From Bosea sp. NBC_00550 (lineage in GTDB: Bacteria; Pseudomonadota; Alphaproteobacteria; Rhizobiales; Beijerinckiaceae), in assembly GCF_026020075.1 (NCBI RefSeq), contig NZ_CP102772.1:434001-498000 (forward strand): 64,000 nt of DNA, read 5' to 3'. The notes beneath the pieces were generated by a model. It did no database searches. It had not been told where the DNA came from and was given only the letters and a program-made list of their open reading frames with translations. Within the stretch, counting starts at the first letter, position 1. Each line of letters starts with the position of its first letter. Positions 50,127 through 59,342 of the stretch are shown here, one piece after another. The translations under genes were made by a program, and so were the position numbers.

Positions 50127-50903
50127 ATGCTCTATCTCGCCAGCCAGTTCGTCTGGTTCCTGCTCGCCGCTTTCGGCTTGGGGCTGGCCATGGGCTGGAT
50201 CAGCAACGATGGCGGAAAGCCGCGCCTGTGGAGCGGCGCCTGGACCGTCCTCGCTCTGCTCTGGGCGGGCGGTGCTGCCCTGACATGGTTCCAGTGGCTG
50301 AACGGCATGGCGGCGACCTGGGTGGAGTCGGCCTTGCTGTTCGCAGCGGCGTATTGGATCGGCTGCGTCTGCGCCAGCCTCGTTCCCAAGAGGATGGCTG
50401 CAGAGACTGCTCCAGTGGCTGCGCAGAAATCGATGCCATCGGTGCCGGCCCGACCGGCTGCAGCTGTGGCCGAGCCATCCGTTGCGAAGCCTGCCGGCGC
50501 GCTTGCGCCGGTTGCCAACGAGGCCGAACTGCCCGGCCAGCGCCCGTCAGGCCTCGCGACGGCACGCGATGACAAGGCCGACGATCTCAAGTTGATCAAG
50601 GGCGTCGGCCGCCAGAACGAGGGTCGGCTGCATGGCCTCGGCATCTGGCATTTCGAGCAGATCGCAACCTGGACCGCTGAGAACGTCGAATGGGTCGGCA
50701 GTTATCTCGCCTTTCCCGGCCGCATCGAGCGCGAGGACTGGGTCGGCCAGGCGAAGGTGCTTGCGGCAGGCGGGAGCCGGAATTCGCCACCCGCGCCAAG
50801 GCGGGGGCTGGTCGAGACCTCACGGGATGACGGCTCCGCCGGCCTGGACAACGTTGCCGCCTTGCCCGAGGGCGAAACCAAGGCCGGACCCTCGAAATCC
50901 TGA
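50127..50903 (+). CDS. Membrane protein with C-terminal helix-hairpin-helix domain
   Basis: A 258-residue protein with three N-terminal membrane helices (about 4-24, 35-53, 64-85), an Ala/Pro-rich linker (95-145), and a helix-hairpin-helix domain from about residue 152 (DDLKLIKGVGRQNEGRLHGLGIWHFEQIATWTAENVEWVGSYLAFPGRIEREDWVGQAKVLA). This HHH type is found at the C-terminus of several bacterial membrane or respiratory-complex-associated proteins and is not proof of DNA binding. It follows the OmpA-type gene by 9 bases after TAGGAGG, so the pair is an operon. Function unknown. Confidence 0.8.
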   Translation: MLYLASQFVWFLLAAFGLGLAMGWISNDGGKPRLWSGAWTVLALLWAGGAALTWFQWLNGMAATWVESALLFAAAYWIGCVCASLVPKRMAAETAPVAAQKSMPSVPARPAAAVAEPSVAKPAGALAPVANEAELPGQRPSGLATARDDKADDLKLIKGVGRQNEGRLHGLGIWHFEQIATWTAENVEWVGSYLAFPGRIEREDWVGQAKVLAAGGSRNSPPAPRRGLVETSRDDGSAGLDNVAALPEGETKAGPSKS

Positions 50904-50909
50904 ACCGGT

Positions 50910-51803
50910 TCAGGCCGCGCGCCGCTCGGCCCGGGCAATCAGCTTGCCGATGCGCCGGATCATCTCATTCGAGCCCAGCAGCGGGGCGTGGCCCTGACCG
51001 GGGGCGGTATAAATCTCGCAGTCGGAATGGCGCTCGGCCATGTCCTGCAATGTCTTTTCTGCCAGAAGGTCGGAATTGGCACCGCGGATCGCCAGCAGCG
51101 GCACGGCCTTGAGGCCGTCGAAATAGGTCCACAACACCGGCAGCGGCGTCTCGAGGTCGAGCTCTTCGAGGACCTTCATCAGCTGGGGGTCGTAGTCCGG
51201 CCTGAGCGCGCCGTCGCGATCCGTCCAGGTCCGGCGGGCCATCACCTCCCATTCGGCTTCACTCAGCACCGGGAAATGCTGGTCGGAGAGCCTTTTCAGG
51301 ATCTCGGCCCCTTCCGAAAAGCTGCGCGGCATCGGCAGCTTGCCGACATAGCCGCGGATGCGCAGCAGGCCGCGCGCGTCGATCACCGGGCCGACATCGT
51401 TGAGGACGGCGCCGCGGATCACGGCGGGGCGTGCTGCCGCCAGCGCCATGGTCAGAAGCCCGCCGCGCGAGGTGCCGACGAAGACGGCCTGTTCGACCCC
51501 CATCGCCACCAGCACCTGCATCAGGTCGTCGAGCTCGATGCGGATGTCGTAGTTCTTCCAGTCGCGGTCGTAGTCGGAGAGCCCGCGGCCGCGATAGTCG
51601 AGCGCCAGCACGCGGCGCGGCTTGGCGTCGTCCTGGGCAAAAGCCAGGGCCAGTTCGTGGAAATCGGCCGCCGTGCGCGCGAAACCGGGTAGGCAGATAA
51701 TGGGCAGCGCGGGTGCTTCGAGCGGGCCGTAATCGCGCAGATGCAGCTTGAGTCCGTCGCGGGCGCTGACGAAGCGGGAAATGAAACCGGGCTCGGATGT
51801 CAT
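50910..51803 (-). CDS. Alpha/beta hydrolase
   Basis: A 297-residue serine hydrolase. The nucleophile elbow is GTSRGG (Ser nucleophile), the oxyanion strand LPIICLPGFARTAADFHELA follows the N-terminal strand pair, and the catalytic His is in GQGHAPLL near the C-terminus; the acid is probably Asp in GANSDLLAEK. Family members range from haloalkane and epoxide hydrolases to esterases, and no specific substrate is visible. Starts at MTSEPGF; a frame 11 codons longer exists. Convergent with the HHH gene, 6 bases apart. Confidence 0.88.
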   Translation of the reverse strand: MTSEPGFISRFVSARDGLKLHLRDYGPLEAPALPIICLPGFARTAADFHELALAFAQDDAKPRRVLALDYRGRGLSDYDRDWKNYDIRIELDDLMQVLVAMGVEQAVFVGTSRGGLLTMALAAARPAVIRGAVLNDVGPVIDARGLLRIRGYVGKLPMPRSFSEGAEILKRLSDQHFPVLSEAEWEVMARRTWTDRDGALRPDYDPQLMKVLEELDLETPLPVLWTYFDGLKAVPLLAIRGANSDLLAEKTLQDMAERHSDCEIYTAPGQGHAPLLGSNEMIRRIGKLIARAERRAA

Positions 51804-51885
51804 GCAGGACTCGGAAAGGGCAAGGCGGATCCGCACCTAATCACGGTGGCGCCGGGTGCGAAAGCCGGTCTTGGACTGCCGGCCG

Positions 51886-52311
51886 TCAGGATGCGCCCCA
51901 GCCTTTCAGCTTGGCGAGGCAGCGATTGAGGCTGTCGAGTTCTTCCGGCGTGAGCACGGCGAGGAAATCGCGCTCCAGTTCCTCGCCCAGCCGGTCGGCC
52001 TCCTGACGGATGGCGGTCCCCTTTGCCGTCAGTCGGAGCGCGACGCGGCGAGCATCGGCGCTTTCGATCTCGCGCTGGACGTAGCCTTGATCCACCAGCT
52101 TGCGCAGATGCTTGGAAACAAGCGTCTGCTCGATAAGGGCCCCGTCCGACAGCGCGCGGGACGACAGGCCCGGAGTGTCGCCGATCACGCGCATCACGCG
52201 CAGCTCGCGGATATTGAGGCCGAGCCGCTCCTTGTAGACCCGCGAGGCCTTCGCCATCGCGGTCTGGCTCAACTGGTCGAGCCGAAAGGTCAGGAAGGGT
52301 TCGAGGGGCAT
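51886..52311 (-). CDS. MarR family transcriptional regulator (third gene of M20/MFS operon)
   Basis: A 141-residue winged-helix regulator with the MarR core: LNIRELRVMRVIGDTPGLSSRALSDGALIEQTLVSKHLRKLVDQGYVQREIESADARRVALRLTAKG, where the last part is the wing. The ATG at 52311 is 11 bases after the transporter stop, so it belongs to the same transcript as the M20 hydrolase and MFS genes. A 17-base palindrome upstream of the first gene is the natural candidate operator, which would make this an autoregulated substrate-responsive operon. Confidence 0.9.
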   Translation of the reverse strand: MPLEPFLTFRLDQLSQTAMAKASRVYKERLGLNIRELRVMRVIGDTPGLSSRALSDGALIEQTLVSKHLRKLVDQGYVQREIESADARRVALRLTAKGTAIRQEADRLGEELERDFLAVLTPEELDSLNRCLAKLKGWGAS

Positions 52312-52322
52312 CGCCGGCGGGG

Positions 52323-53618
52323 CTAGCGAGGGCTGCTTGTCCGGCTCGCCAGCCCGAGCGCAATCAGCGACAGCGCGGTGCAGGCAAGGAGATAGTAGGA
52401 CGGAACCATGTCCGAGCCCGTCTTCGCCACCAGCCAGGTCAGGGTGAAGGGCGCGAGCCCGCCGAACAGCAGCACCACGACATTGTAGGCGATCGACATG
52501 CCGGTCGAGCGCACATCGGTCGGGAACATGCCGGCGAGCAGGCCCGGCGTCGGCGCCCAGATCGCCGCGATCGACAGCGCGCAGATCGCTTGTGCGATGA
52601 GCAGGCGTTCGAAGCTCGGTACAGCCACGACATAGGCCAACAGCGGATAGGACAGCAGCGCGAAGCTCAGCATGCCCAACAGCCAGATTCGGAAGGCGCT
52701 CCACCGGTCGGCGAGATGGCCCATGATCGGCACGAAGATGAACAGCAGGATGCCGCCGATCAGCGAGCTCAGCATCGCGCTGGTGAAGGGCAGCTTGAGC
52801 TGCCGCACCACATAGCCCGGCAGGAAGATGAACCAGACATAGTTCGAGGCCGTGCCGGGGATCATGATGCCGAAGCAGCGCAGCAGCGCGTTGCGATGCT
52901 CGGCCAGCACGGCCCGGAACGGCGTCCGGCTGGCGCTTTTGCCGCCCTCGCTCTCGTATTCGGGAGATTCGTCGACGAAGCGGCGGATGTAGAAGCCGAG
53001 TGGCGTGATCAGCGATCCCAGCAGGAAGGGGATGCGCCAGCCCCAGCTCTGGAGTGCCTCGGGTGACAGCAGCGTCGCCAGCGCATAGCCGGAGAAGGCC
53101 GCGAGCGCGAGCGCCAGCGCCTGCGAGCACATCTGGAAGCTGCCGAAGGTCATCTTGCGGCCGGGCGGCGCGTATTCCACCAGCATCGCCGTGGCGGAGG
53201 CGAATTCGGCACCGACAGAGATGCCCTGCAGGATGCGGGCGATGATGACGAGGATCGGCGCGAGGATGCCGATCGTCGCATAGCTCGGCGTCAGCCCGAT
53301 CAGCACGGTCGAGAACCCCATGATCAGGATCATCACCGTCAGGATCGGCTTGCGGCCGAAGCGGTCGGCATAGGTCGAGAGCAGCACGCCGCCGATAGGC
53401 CGGACGAGGAAGGAGATCGCGAAGGTCGCAGCCGTCAGCAGCGCCGAGACGAGCGGGTCGGAACTCGGGAAAAAGACCTGTGCGATGACCGTGGCGAAGA
53501 AGCCGTAGACCAGGAAGTCGTACCATTCGAGGCCGTTGCCGATCACCGAGGAGATCACGGCGCGCCGGACCATCGCGGGAGAGCGCGATTGCCCGATCTG
53601 GATGGTGGCGGCGGTCAT
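52323..53618 (-). CDS. MFS metabolite:proton symporter (MHS family)
   Basis: A 431-residue twelve-helix MFS transporter of the metabolite-H+ symporter subgroup (ProP/KgtP/ShiA-like). The N-terminal RRAVISSVIGNGLEWYDFLVYGF with LVRPIGGVLLSTYADRFGRKPIL is the MHS hallmark, and the TM4-5 loop GISVGAEFASATAMLVEYAPPGRKMTFGSFQ matches too. The ATG overlaps the stop of the M20 gene (ATGA). Probably imports a substrate that the hydrolase cleaves, such as an acyl amino acid; this is an inference from linkage. Confidence 0.92.
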   Translation of the reverse strand: MTAATIQIGQSRSPAMVRRAVISSVIGNGLEWYDFLVYGFFATVIAQVFFPSSDPLVSALLTAATFAISFLVRPIGGVLLSTYADRFGRKPILTVMILIMGFSTVLIGLTPSYATIGILAPILVIIARILQGISVGAEFASATAMLVEYAPPGRKMTFGSFQMCSQALALALAAFSGYALATLLSPEALQSWGWRIPFLLGSLITPLGFYIRRFVDESPEYESEGGKSASRTPFRAVLAEHRNALLRCFGIMIPGTASNYVWFIFLPGYVVRQLKLPFTSAMLSSLIGGILLFIFVPIMGHLADRWSAFRIWLLGMLSFALLSYPLLAYVVAVPSFERLLIAQAICALSIAAIWAPTPGLLAGMFPTDVRSTGMSIAYNVVVLLFGGLAPFTLTWLVAKTGSDMVPSYYLLACTALSLIALGLASRTSSPR

Positions 53619-54769
53619 GCGTTGGCTCCCGTCTGGCGCTCGACGAGACGGCACAGGATGCTGGCGCCGATCGGGAGCAGGCGGTCATCGAAATCGAAGG
53701 TCGGGTGGTGGCACATCGCGCCGGGCTGCCCGAGGAAGATATAGGCGCCGGGCCACTCGCGCAGCATCAGCGCGAAGTCGTCCGAGAAGGGCAGGGGCTT
53801 GAGATCGACCTTCACATTGGCCTCGCCGAGCACAGTGCCGGCGGCGGCCGCAGCCGCTTCCGCCGCACGCGGATCGTTGAGGCAGGGCGGGCAACCCGCC
53901 TTCTTCGTGCAGGTGATGGTGCAGCCCGACATCAGCGCGAAGCCGCGGCAGATCGCATCGAGCTTGTCGACGATGCGGGCTTCCGTCGCCGGGTCATAGG
54001 TGCGGATCGTGCCGCCGAGCTCGGCGGTATCCGGGATGACATTCGGGGCGGTGCCGGCCGAGAGCCTTCCGAGGCTGATGACGGCCGGCTCCATCGGGTC
54101 GACATGGCGTCCGACGATCGAGGAGATCTCGGTCGCGAGCCGCGCCGCGACCTGAAGCGGATCGACGGTGGTGTGCGGTGCCGCGCCGTGGCCGCCCACG
54201 CCCTTGACCTTGATCTCGAAGACGGTGGTGCCGCTCAGCGTCGGGCCGGATCGGACGGCCGCCGTTCCTTCCGCGTAGAGCGGGATGGTGTGCAGCGCGT
54301 AGACCTCGGAGCAAGGGAAGCGCTCGAATAGCCCATCGGCGATCATGCGCTCGGCGCCCTGTCCGACCTCCTCGGCCGGCTGGAAGATCAGATGCACCTT
54401 GCCGCGCTTGGGTGGGTTGGCGGCGAGATGGCGCGCCGCCGCGAGCAGCATCACCGTATGGCCGTCATGGCCGCAGCCGTGGAATGTCGTTTCCGTCGTC
54501 GAACTGTAGTCGAGCCCGGTCTCTTCATCCATCGGCAGGGCGTCCATATCGGCCCGGAGCCCGATGGTCGGCCCCTCGGCCGCGCCCTTGATGACGCCGA
54601 CGAGACCGGTGCCGCCCAGCCCGCGATGCACCTCGATGCCGAAGGATTCCAGCGTCCGCGCGACGAAGTCCGAGGTTCGAAATTCCTGGAAGGCGATTTC
54701 GGGATGGGCGTGAAGGTCGCGGCGCCACGCCTGAAGCGTCGGCGCGAAATCGGCAATGTCCTGCAGCAT
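53615..54769 (-). CDS. M20 family amidohydrolase (N-acyl amino acid/hippurate-type)
   Basis: A 384-residue dinuclear zinc amidohydrolase of the M20D group. Visible motifs are RRDLHAHPEIAFQEFRTSDFV, LRADMDALPMDEETGLDYSS, and the metal-binding GCGHDGHTVMLLAAAR and FQPAEEVGQGAERMIADGLFE; VKGVGGHGAAPHTTVDP is the dimerisation-domain strand and TITCTKKAGCPPCLNDPRAAE follows. Members cleave hippurate, acyl or indole-acetyl amino acids, or related amides. First gene of an operon with an MHS transporter and MarR regulator; GGAGGGG precedes the ATG. Confidence 0.92.
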   Translation of the reverse strand: MLQDIADFAPTLQAWRRDLHAHPEIAFQEFRTSDFVARTLESFGIEVHRGLGGTGLVGVIKGAAEGPTIGLRADMDALPMDEETGLDYSSTTETTFHGCGHDGHTVMLLAAARHLAANPPKRGKVHLIFQPAEEVGQGAERMIADGLFERFPCSEVYALHTIPLYAEGTAAVRSGPTLSGTTVFEIKVKGVGGHGAAPHTTVDPLQVAARLATEISSIVGRHVDPMEPAVISLGRLSAGTAPNVIPDTAELGGTIRTYDPATEARIVDKLDAICRGFALMSGCTITCTKKAGCPPCLNDPRAAEAAAAAAGTVLGEANVKVDLKPLPFSDDFALMLREWPGAYIFLGQPGAMCHHPTFDFDDRLLPIGASILCRLVERQTGANA

Positions 54770-54797
54770 CGAAACCCCTCCGCTGTCCGCAAGGGGT

Positions 54798-54821
54798 ATT
54801 TGAAAATTTCAAATATTGCAA
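54798..54821 (-). promoter_or_regulatory. 17-base palindrome, predicted MarR operator of the M20/MFS operon
   Basis: ATTTGAAAATTTCAAAT (54798-54814) is a perfect palindrome about a central base, 8+1+8, the size and AT-rich form of MarR-family operators. On the minus strand TTGCAA (54821-54816) sits directly upstream of it and would be a good -35 box with the palindrome in the spacer; the -10 at the expected place (TACCCC) is weak. It is 28 bases upstream of the M20 start codon. Confidence 0.7.
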
Positions 54822-54892
54822 CGGGCAGGAAAGATCATTGCCGCATCGGCAAATCTCCGGTGTGAATTTGACGTACGGCCGGAACCCCCGCC

Positions 54893-55001
54893 GTCATCCC
54901 GGGCGCAGCGAAGCGGAGGCCCGGGATCCATGCCCGAGCGTTTGCTGGAAAGGTCCAGGCATGGATCCCGGCACGGCTGAAAGCCGCTTGTCCGGGATGA
55001 C
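54893..55001. repeat. Nested palindromic intergenic repeat (copy 7)
   Basis: Outer arms GTCATCCCGG / CCGGGATGAC with inner arms GGGATCCATGCC and GGCATGGATCCC. It lies between the M20 operon start and the stop of the lytic transglycosylase gene, and resembles copy 3 in its CATGCC inner core. Confidence 0.85.
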
Positions 55002-55017
55002 GCGCGGTTTCAGGTCC

Positions 55018-57096
55018 TCAGTCGCGCTTGCCGCCGCGCTTCAAATCGTAGTCGATCAGATAGGCTGTGCGCTGGTTCAGTCGCTCGCGATAGACCTGCA
55101 AATTCTCCATCACGCGCTGGACGTAGTTGCGCGTCTCGGAGAACGGGATGCGCTCGACCCAGTCGACGGCGTCGACCTCCGGATCGCGCGGGTCGCCATA
55201 GGCGGCGATCCATTTCTTCACGTTCGGCGAGCCGGCGTTGTAAGCGGCGAAGCTCAGGATGTAGGAGCCGCGCCATTCCTTCAGCAGGTCGTTGAGATGG
55301 GCCGCGCCCATCCGCGCCGCGTAGAGCGGATCCTGTCCGAGCTTCTGCCAGTCGAAGGGCAGGCCGGCGCGCCGCGCCGTCTCGCGCGCCGTCGCCGGCA
55401 TCATCTGCATCAGGCCGCGCGCACCGGCTTGCGACATCGCGGTCGGCTCGAAGGCGCTCTCCTGCCGGGCGATGGCGTGAACGATCGCCCTCTCCATCGG
55501 GTCGCCGAGCACGTCGAACTCCGGGATGCCGTTGGTCGGATAGGCGGCCATATCGAGTGGGAAACCGCGCTGCAGCGCGGCCTTGCCGATGCCGACGAGC
55601 GCCCGCGCATCCGCCTCGCGACGGGCGATGGCCGCGACCGCCTCCAGCGCCTCGGTGGTGTGAAGGCGCTGCGCCAGGTCGTTCAGCATCGCGGTGGCGA
55701 GGTCGCGCTCGCCGATGCGGTAGAGCAAACGGACGCCGCGATGGCCAGGCAGCGCCTCGAGCCCGGCCGCGGCCGAACTCCTCAGCGGCAGGCCGGCCAA
55801 GCCCAGCTTGGCCCGCGCGAGTTGTCCGTAATAGGCGATCGGTTGCTCGGCGGCCTTGCCGAAGGAGGCCTTTGCCTCCTCGGTCTTGCCCAGTTCCTCA
55901 TAGGCACGGCCCCGCCAATAGGCGGCGCGCGAGGCCGAGATCGGCGTCTCGGCGATGGCCGCCGCCGCGTCGAAATGCTTTAGCGCGACATCGGCCTTCT
56001 TGAGGAAGCGCAGCGCGACGAAGCCGGCATGCCATTCCGCTTCGATCCGCTCGGCCGCATCCTCGGCGCCATGGCCGGCGGAAACCTCATAGGCTTTTGC
56101 CGGCTGGCCGGCATCGATGAGCTTGCGCGAGATGATGCGCCGCTCTTCCCACCAGCCGTCGCCATCCCCGAGCAGCGCCGGATCGCGCGGGATGTTGGCG
56201 AGCGCCTTCACCGCATCGTCGAGCTTGTCGCCGCGGCGGGCCTGCTGCGCCTGCAGGAAGGCGAAGGAGACATCGCTGCGCACGGAAGGTGGCACGGCGG
56301 CAATGAGTTTATCGGAGATCGGCCGGCGTGCACCGGCGCTGGCGAGGCGCGCTCTGGCCAGCACGACATAATCGGCCGAGACGCGAGCGGCATTGCGCAG
56401 TGCCGCCTCGCCGCTCTCCTTGAAAAGGAAGCGCTCGGTGCGCAGGCGATGGTCGTCTTTCGTCAGCGCCGTCTCGAACTCCTTCAGGACGATCTTCTCG
56501 AGCGCCTGTCCGAACGGATCGGTGCGCCAGCTCTTGCGTGCGAGAGCGATCGCCTCGTCCGTGCGTCCCTCGTCCTTGAGCGCCAGAGCGAGCGCAATCC
56601 TTCCGGCCGGCGAGACCGGCTGCTGGCCATGGAAGAAGGTGCGCACGACCAGGGGGCTCTTCTTCTCGGCGATCAGCGCCTCTTCGGCGCGTCGTCGAAA
56701 ACGGGTCGTGGCCGGATAATTCGGATGCTCGCGGAGGAAGGCGTCGATCCGCGAGAAGGACACGGAGCCCGCATTGGCGAGGATCGCCACCCATTCAAGC
56801 AGCGCGCGCGCCGCGCGGTCGTCGATCCGCGCAGCGAGATCGTCGCCCTCTCCGAGCGCGCCGCGGCGATAGGCGGCGACGGCCGCCTTCACGGCATCCG
56901 GATTGATCGCATCCTCGTCGCGCATGACGGCGGGTGGATAGGACGGCAGGGCGCCCGTGATCTCAATGTCGCCGATCATGGCGAGTTTGCGCTGGCTCAC
57001 AAGCATGCCGTCGTCGCCGGCTCGCGTCGATGAGGCGCAGAGCAGGGCAGGCAGCAGCAGGCCGAGCAGTCTCCGCGCGGCGGCAGGCGAGGCCAT
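55018..57096 (-). CDS. slt: Soluble lytic murein transglycosylase (Slt70-type)
   Basis: A 692-residue periplasmic enzyme that cleaves the glycan strands of peptidoglycan to 1,6-anhydro ends. A signal peptide ([19 protein letters not shown]) is followed by a long alpha-helical superhelical U-domain and a C-terminal SLT domain with catalytic Glu546 in [27 protein letters not shown], then the conserved AYNAG motif. Length agrees with alphaproteobacterial members. Starts at 57096; an ATG nine codons upstream (57123) is less likely because the signal peptide fits the shorter form. Divergent from dapA. Confidence 0.93.
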   Translation of the reverse strand: MASPAAARRLLGLLLPALLCASSTRAGDDGMLVSQRKLAMIGDIEITGALPSYPPAVMRDEDAINPDAVKAAVAAYRRGALGEGDDLAARIDDRAARALLEWVAILANAGSVSFSRIDAFLREHPNYPATTRFRRRAEEALIAEKKSPLVVRTFFHGQQPVSPAGRIALALALKDEGRTDEAIALARKSWRTDPFGQALEKIVLKEFETALTKDDHRLRTERFLFKESGEAALRNAARVSADYVVLARARLASAGARRPISDKLIAAVPPSVRSDVSFAFLQAQQARRGDKLDDAVKALANIPRDPALLGDGDGWWEERRIISRKLIDAGQPAKAYEVSAGHGAEDAAERIEAEWHAGFVALRFLKKADVALKHFDAAAAIAETPISASRAAYWRGRAYEELGKTEEAKASFGKAAEQPIAYYGQLARAKLGLAGLPLRSSAAAGLEALPGHRGVRLLYRIGERDLATAMLNDLAQRLHTTEALEAVAAIARREADARALVGIGKAALQRGFPLDMAAYPTNGIPEFDVLGDPMERAIVHAIARQESAFEPTAMSQAGARGLMQMMPATARETARRAGLPFDWQKLGQDPLYAARMGAAHLNDLLKEWRGSYILSFAAYNAGSPNVKKWIAAYGDPRDPEVDAVDWVERIPFSETRNYVQRVMENLQVYRERLNQRTAYLIDYDLKRGGKRD

Positions 57097-57265
57097 GGCG
57101 GGTCTCCATCCTGTAGCAGGCATTGGTCGATGGTCGGTGAAGGGGGTTTATGAAGGTTTAACTATGAGGCCACGCATTTTCATGGGTTGCCGGCTTTGCC
57201 TTGGCGGAACGACGGTTTATGTGTGGCGGCCCTATCATCCACGTTTTCGGTTCAGGATCGTCCTC

Positions 57266-58159
57266 ATGACCAAGCACATTGCCTTTACCGGCTCGATGCC
57301 CGCTCTGGTCACGCCGTTCAAAGCCGGTAAGGTCGACGAAGAGGCACTGCGCGCGCTGGTCGACTGGCAGATCGGCAATGGCTCCACCGGCCTCGTTCCG
57401 GTCGGCACCACCGGCGAGAGCCCGACCCTCAGCCATGACGAGCACAAGCGCGTCGTCGAGATCGTCGTGGAGCAGGCCAAGGGCCGCGTTCCGGTCATTG
57501 CCGGCGCCGGCTCCAACAACACGATCGAGGCGATCGACCTCGCAAAGCATGCCGAGAAGGCCCGCGCCGATGCCGTGCTCGTGGTCACGCCCTACTACAA
57601 CAAGCCGACCCAGGAAGGCATGTACCAGCACTTCAAGGCTGTGAACGATGCGGTCGGCATCCCGATCATCATCTACAACATCCCTCCGCGCTCGGTCGTC
57701 GACATGTCGGTCGAGACGATGGCACGGCTCTACGAGCTGAAGCACATCGCCGGGGTGAAGGACGCCACGGCCAACCTCGCCCGTGTCTCGCAGCAGCGCC
57801 ACGCCATGGGCGCGGACTTCATCCAGCTCTCGGGCGAGGACATGACCGCGCTCGCCTATATGGCGGCCGGCGGCCATGGCTGCATCTCGGTGGTCGCCAA
57901 TGTCGCGCCGCGCCTCTGCGCCGATCTCATGGAGGCCGCGCTCAAGGGCGACTACGCCGCGGCGCTGAAGGTGCAGGATCGGCTCGTGCCGCTCCATGAC
58001 GCAACTTTCAAGGAGCCTGGCCTCGCGGGCGCCAAGCACGGCCTCGCTCTGCTCGGTCGCATCGAGGAGGAGGTTCGCCTGCCGCTGATGCCGGTGACGC
58101 CGGCGACCGGCAAAGTCATTCGCGAGGCGATGGTGTTCGCCGGGCTGTTGAATGCCTAA
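57266..58159 (+). CDS. dapA: 4-hydroxy-tetrahydrodipicolinate synthase
   Basis: Condenses pyruvate with aspartate semialdehyde, the first committed step of lysine and diaminopimelate synthesis. The 297-residue TIM barrel has GTTGES (residues 45-50), the catalytic Tyr in [11 protein letters not shown] and the Schiff-base Lys in [10 protein letters not shown]. Length is standard. The ATG at 57266 gives [18 protein letters not shown]; a longer frame from 56957 overlaps slt. In this genus group dapA is followed by smpB; here a PaiB-like gene stands between. lysC at 10567 is the same pathway. Confidence 0.97.
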   Translation: MTKHIAFTGSMPALVTPFKAGKVDEEALRALVDWQIGNGSTGLVPVGTTGESPTLSHDEHKRVVEIVVEQAKGRVPVIAGAGSNNTIEAIDLAKHAEKARADAVLVVTPYYNKPTQEGMYQHFKAVNDAVGIPIIIYNIPPRSVVDMSVETMARLYELKHIAGVKDATANLARVSQQRHAMGADFIQLSGEDMTALAYMAAGGHGCISVVANVAPRLCADLMEAALKGDYAAALKVQDRLVPLHDATFKEPGLAGAKHGLALLGRIEEEVRLPLMPVTPATGKVIREAMVFAGLLNA

Positions 58160-58213
58160 GTAGAGATTGCGCTCGTCCGGTCGTCCCGGCCGACGCCAGG
58201 GAGAAGAGCCGGG

Positions 58214-58861
58214 ATGTACGAGCCCAGTCATTTCAAGGTCGAGGATCGTGCGCAGCTCGACGCGGTCATCCGCCAGCATCCGCTCGCCACGCTGGTGACA
58301 GTGGGCGAGGGTGGGTTGATCGCCAATCCCGTGCCCTTCGTCCTGCATGCCGATGAGGGCGAGAACGGCGTTCTGCGCGCCCATCTCGCGCGCCCCAATG
58401 CGCAATGGAAAGCGATCGCGGCGGGTGCCGAGACGCTGGTGATCTTCACAGGCGTGGAGCGCTACGTGACGCCGGCCTGGTATGCGACCAAGCAGGAGAC
58501 GGGCAAGGTCGTGCCGACCTGGAACTACGTCACGGTGCAGGTGCGCGGCCCGGCCCGCACGATCGACGACGCCGTCTGGCTGCGCGCCCAGCTCGAGTCG
58601 CTGACGCGCCAGCAGGAGGCGCCGCGCGCCGAGCCCTGGGCGGTGAGCGACGCGCCTGAGCCCTTCATCGCAGCGCAGACGCGCGGCATCGTTGGCATCG
58701 AGATCGAGATCGCTTCGATCATCGGCAAATTCAAGCTCAGCCAGAACCGGCGGGAGGACGACAAGCTCGGCGTTCTCAACGGCTTGAGCGCCAATCCTGA
58801 ATCGGAATCGCAGACGATGGCAGCGCTCGTCAAGGAACATGGATTCGGCGGCAACGCATGA
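58214..58861 (+). CDS. PaiB-like FMN-binding split-barrel protein
   Basis: A 215-residue protein of the FMN-binding 'negative transcriptional regulator' family (Bacillus PaiB). The N-terminus [44 protein letters not shown] and the [34 protein letters not shown] segment are diagnostic. The fold is that of flavin-reductase-like barrels; the regulator label from PaiB is unproven for most members. It overlaps the smpB start by four bases (ATGA), so it may influence smpB translation. Confidence 0.9.
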   Translation: MYEPSHFKVEDRAQLDAVIRQHPLATLVTVGEGGLIANPVPFVLHADEGENGVLRAHLARPNAQWKAIAAGAETLVIFTGVERYVTPAWYATKQETGKVVPTWNYVTVQVRGPARTIDDAVWLRAQLESLTRQQEAPRAEPWAVSDAPEPFIAAQTRGIVGIEIEIASIIGKFKLSQNRREDDKLGVLNGLSANPESESQTMAALVKEHGFGGNA

Positions 58862-59331
58862 AGAAACCCGATCCCGAGCGCTACAGGCTGGCCGCCGATA
58901 ATCGCAAGGCGCGCTTCAACTACGAGATCAAGGAGACCCTGGAGGCGGGCATCGCCTTGCAGGGCACCGAGATCAAGTCGTTGCGCGGCGGCAAGGCGAC
59001 GATCGGCGAGAGCTATGCGGGCCCGATGGGGACCGAGCTTTACCTGTTCAATGCCCACATCCCGGAATATCTCGAAGCCAACCGCTTCAACCATGAGGTC
59101 CGCCGGCCGAGGAAGTTGCTGCTGCATCGCCGCCAGATCAACCAGCTGATGGGCGCGATCCAGCGCGAGGGCATGGCCCTGATCCCGCTCAAGGTCTATT
59201 TCAACGACAAGGGCAGGGCGAAGGTCGAGCTCGGCCTCGGCAAGGGCAAGAAGCTGCACGACAAGCGCGAGACCGAGAAAGAGCGCGACTGGAATCGCGA
59301 CAAGCAGAGACTTCTGAAATCGGGCGGCTGA
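58858..59331 (+). CDS. smpB: SsrA-binding protein
   Basis: A 157-residue RNA-binding protein that brings tmRNA to stalled ribosomes for trans-translation. The OB-fold has [40 protein letters not shown] at its start, [29 protein letters not shown], and the basic tail [29 protein letters not shown], which becomes structured in the ribosome. Start codon overlaps the upstream PaiB-like stop. The ssrA RNA gene is not in the window. Confidence 0.97.
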   Translation: MKKPDPERYRLAADNRKARFNYEIKETLEAGIALQGTEIKSLRGGKATIGESYAGPMGTELYLFNAHIPEYLEANRFNHEVRRPRKLLLHRRQINQLMGAIQREGMALIPLKVYFNDKGRAKVELGLGKGKKLHDKRETEKERDWNRDKQRLLKSGG

Positions 59332-59342
59332 GCCGCTCCGGA

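Noticed and set aside
51886..53688. A single 600-codon minus-strand frame that might be read as a transporter-regulator fusion
   Set aside because: Only the last 141 codons (from 52311) encode the MarR protein. The upstream part is the MFS gene in a wrong frame, and the MFS protein is complete in its own frame.
57158..58840. A 560-codon minus-strand open frame opposite dapA and the PaiB-like gene
   Set aside because: Shadow; both genes on the plus strand are certain.
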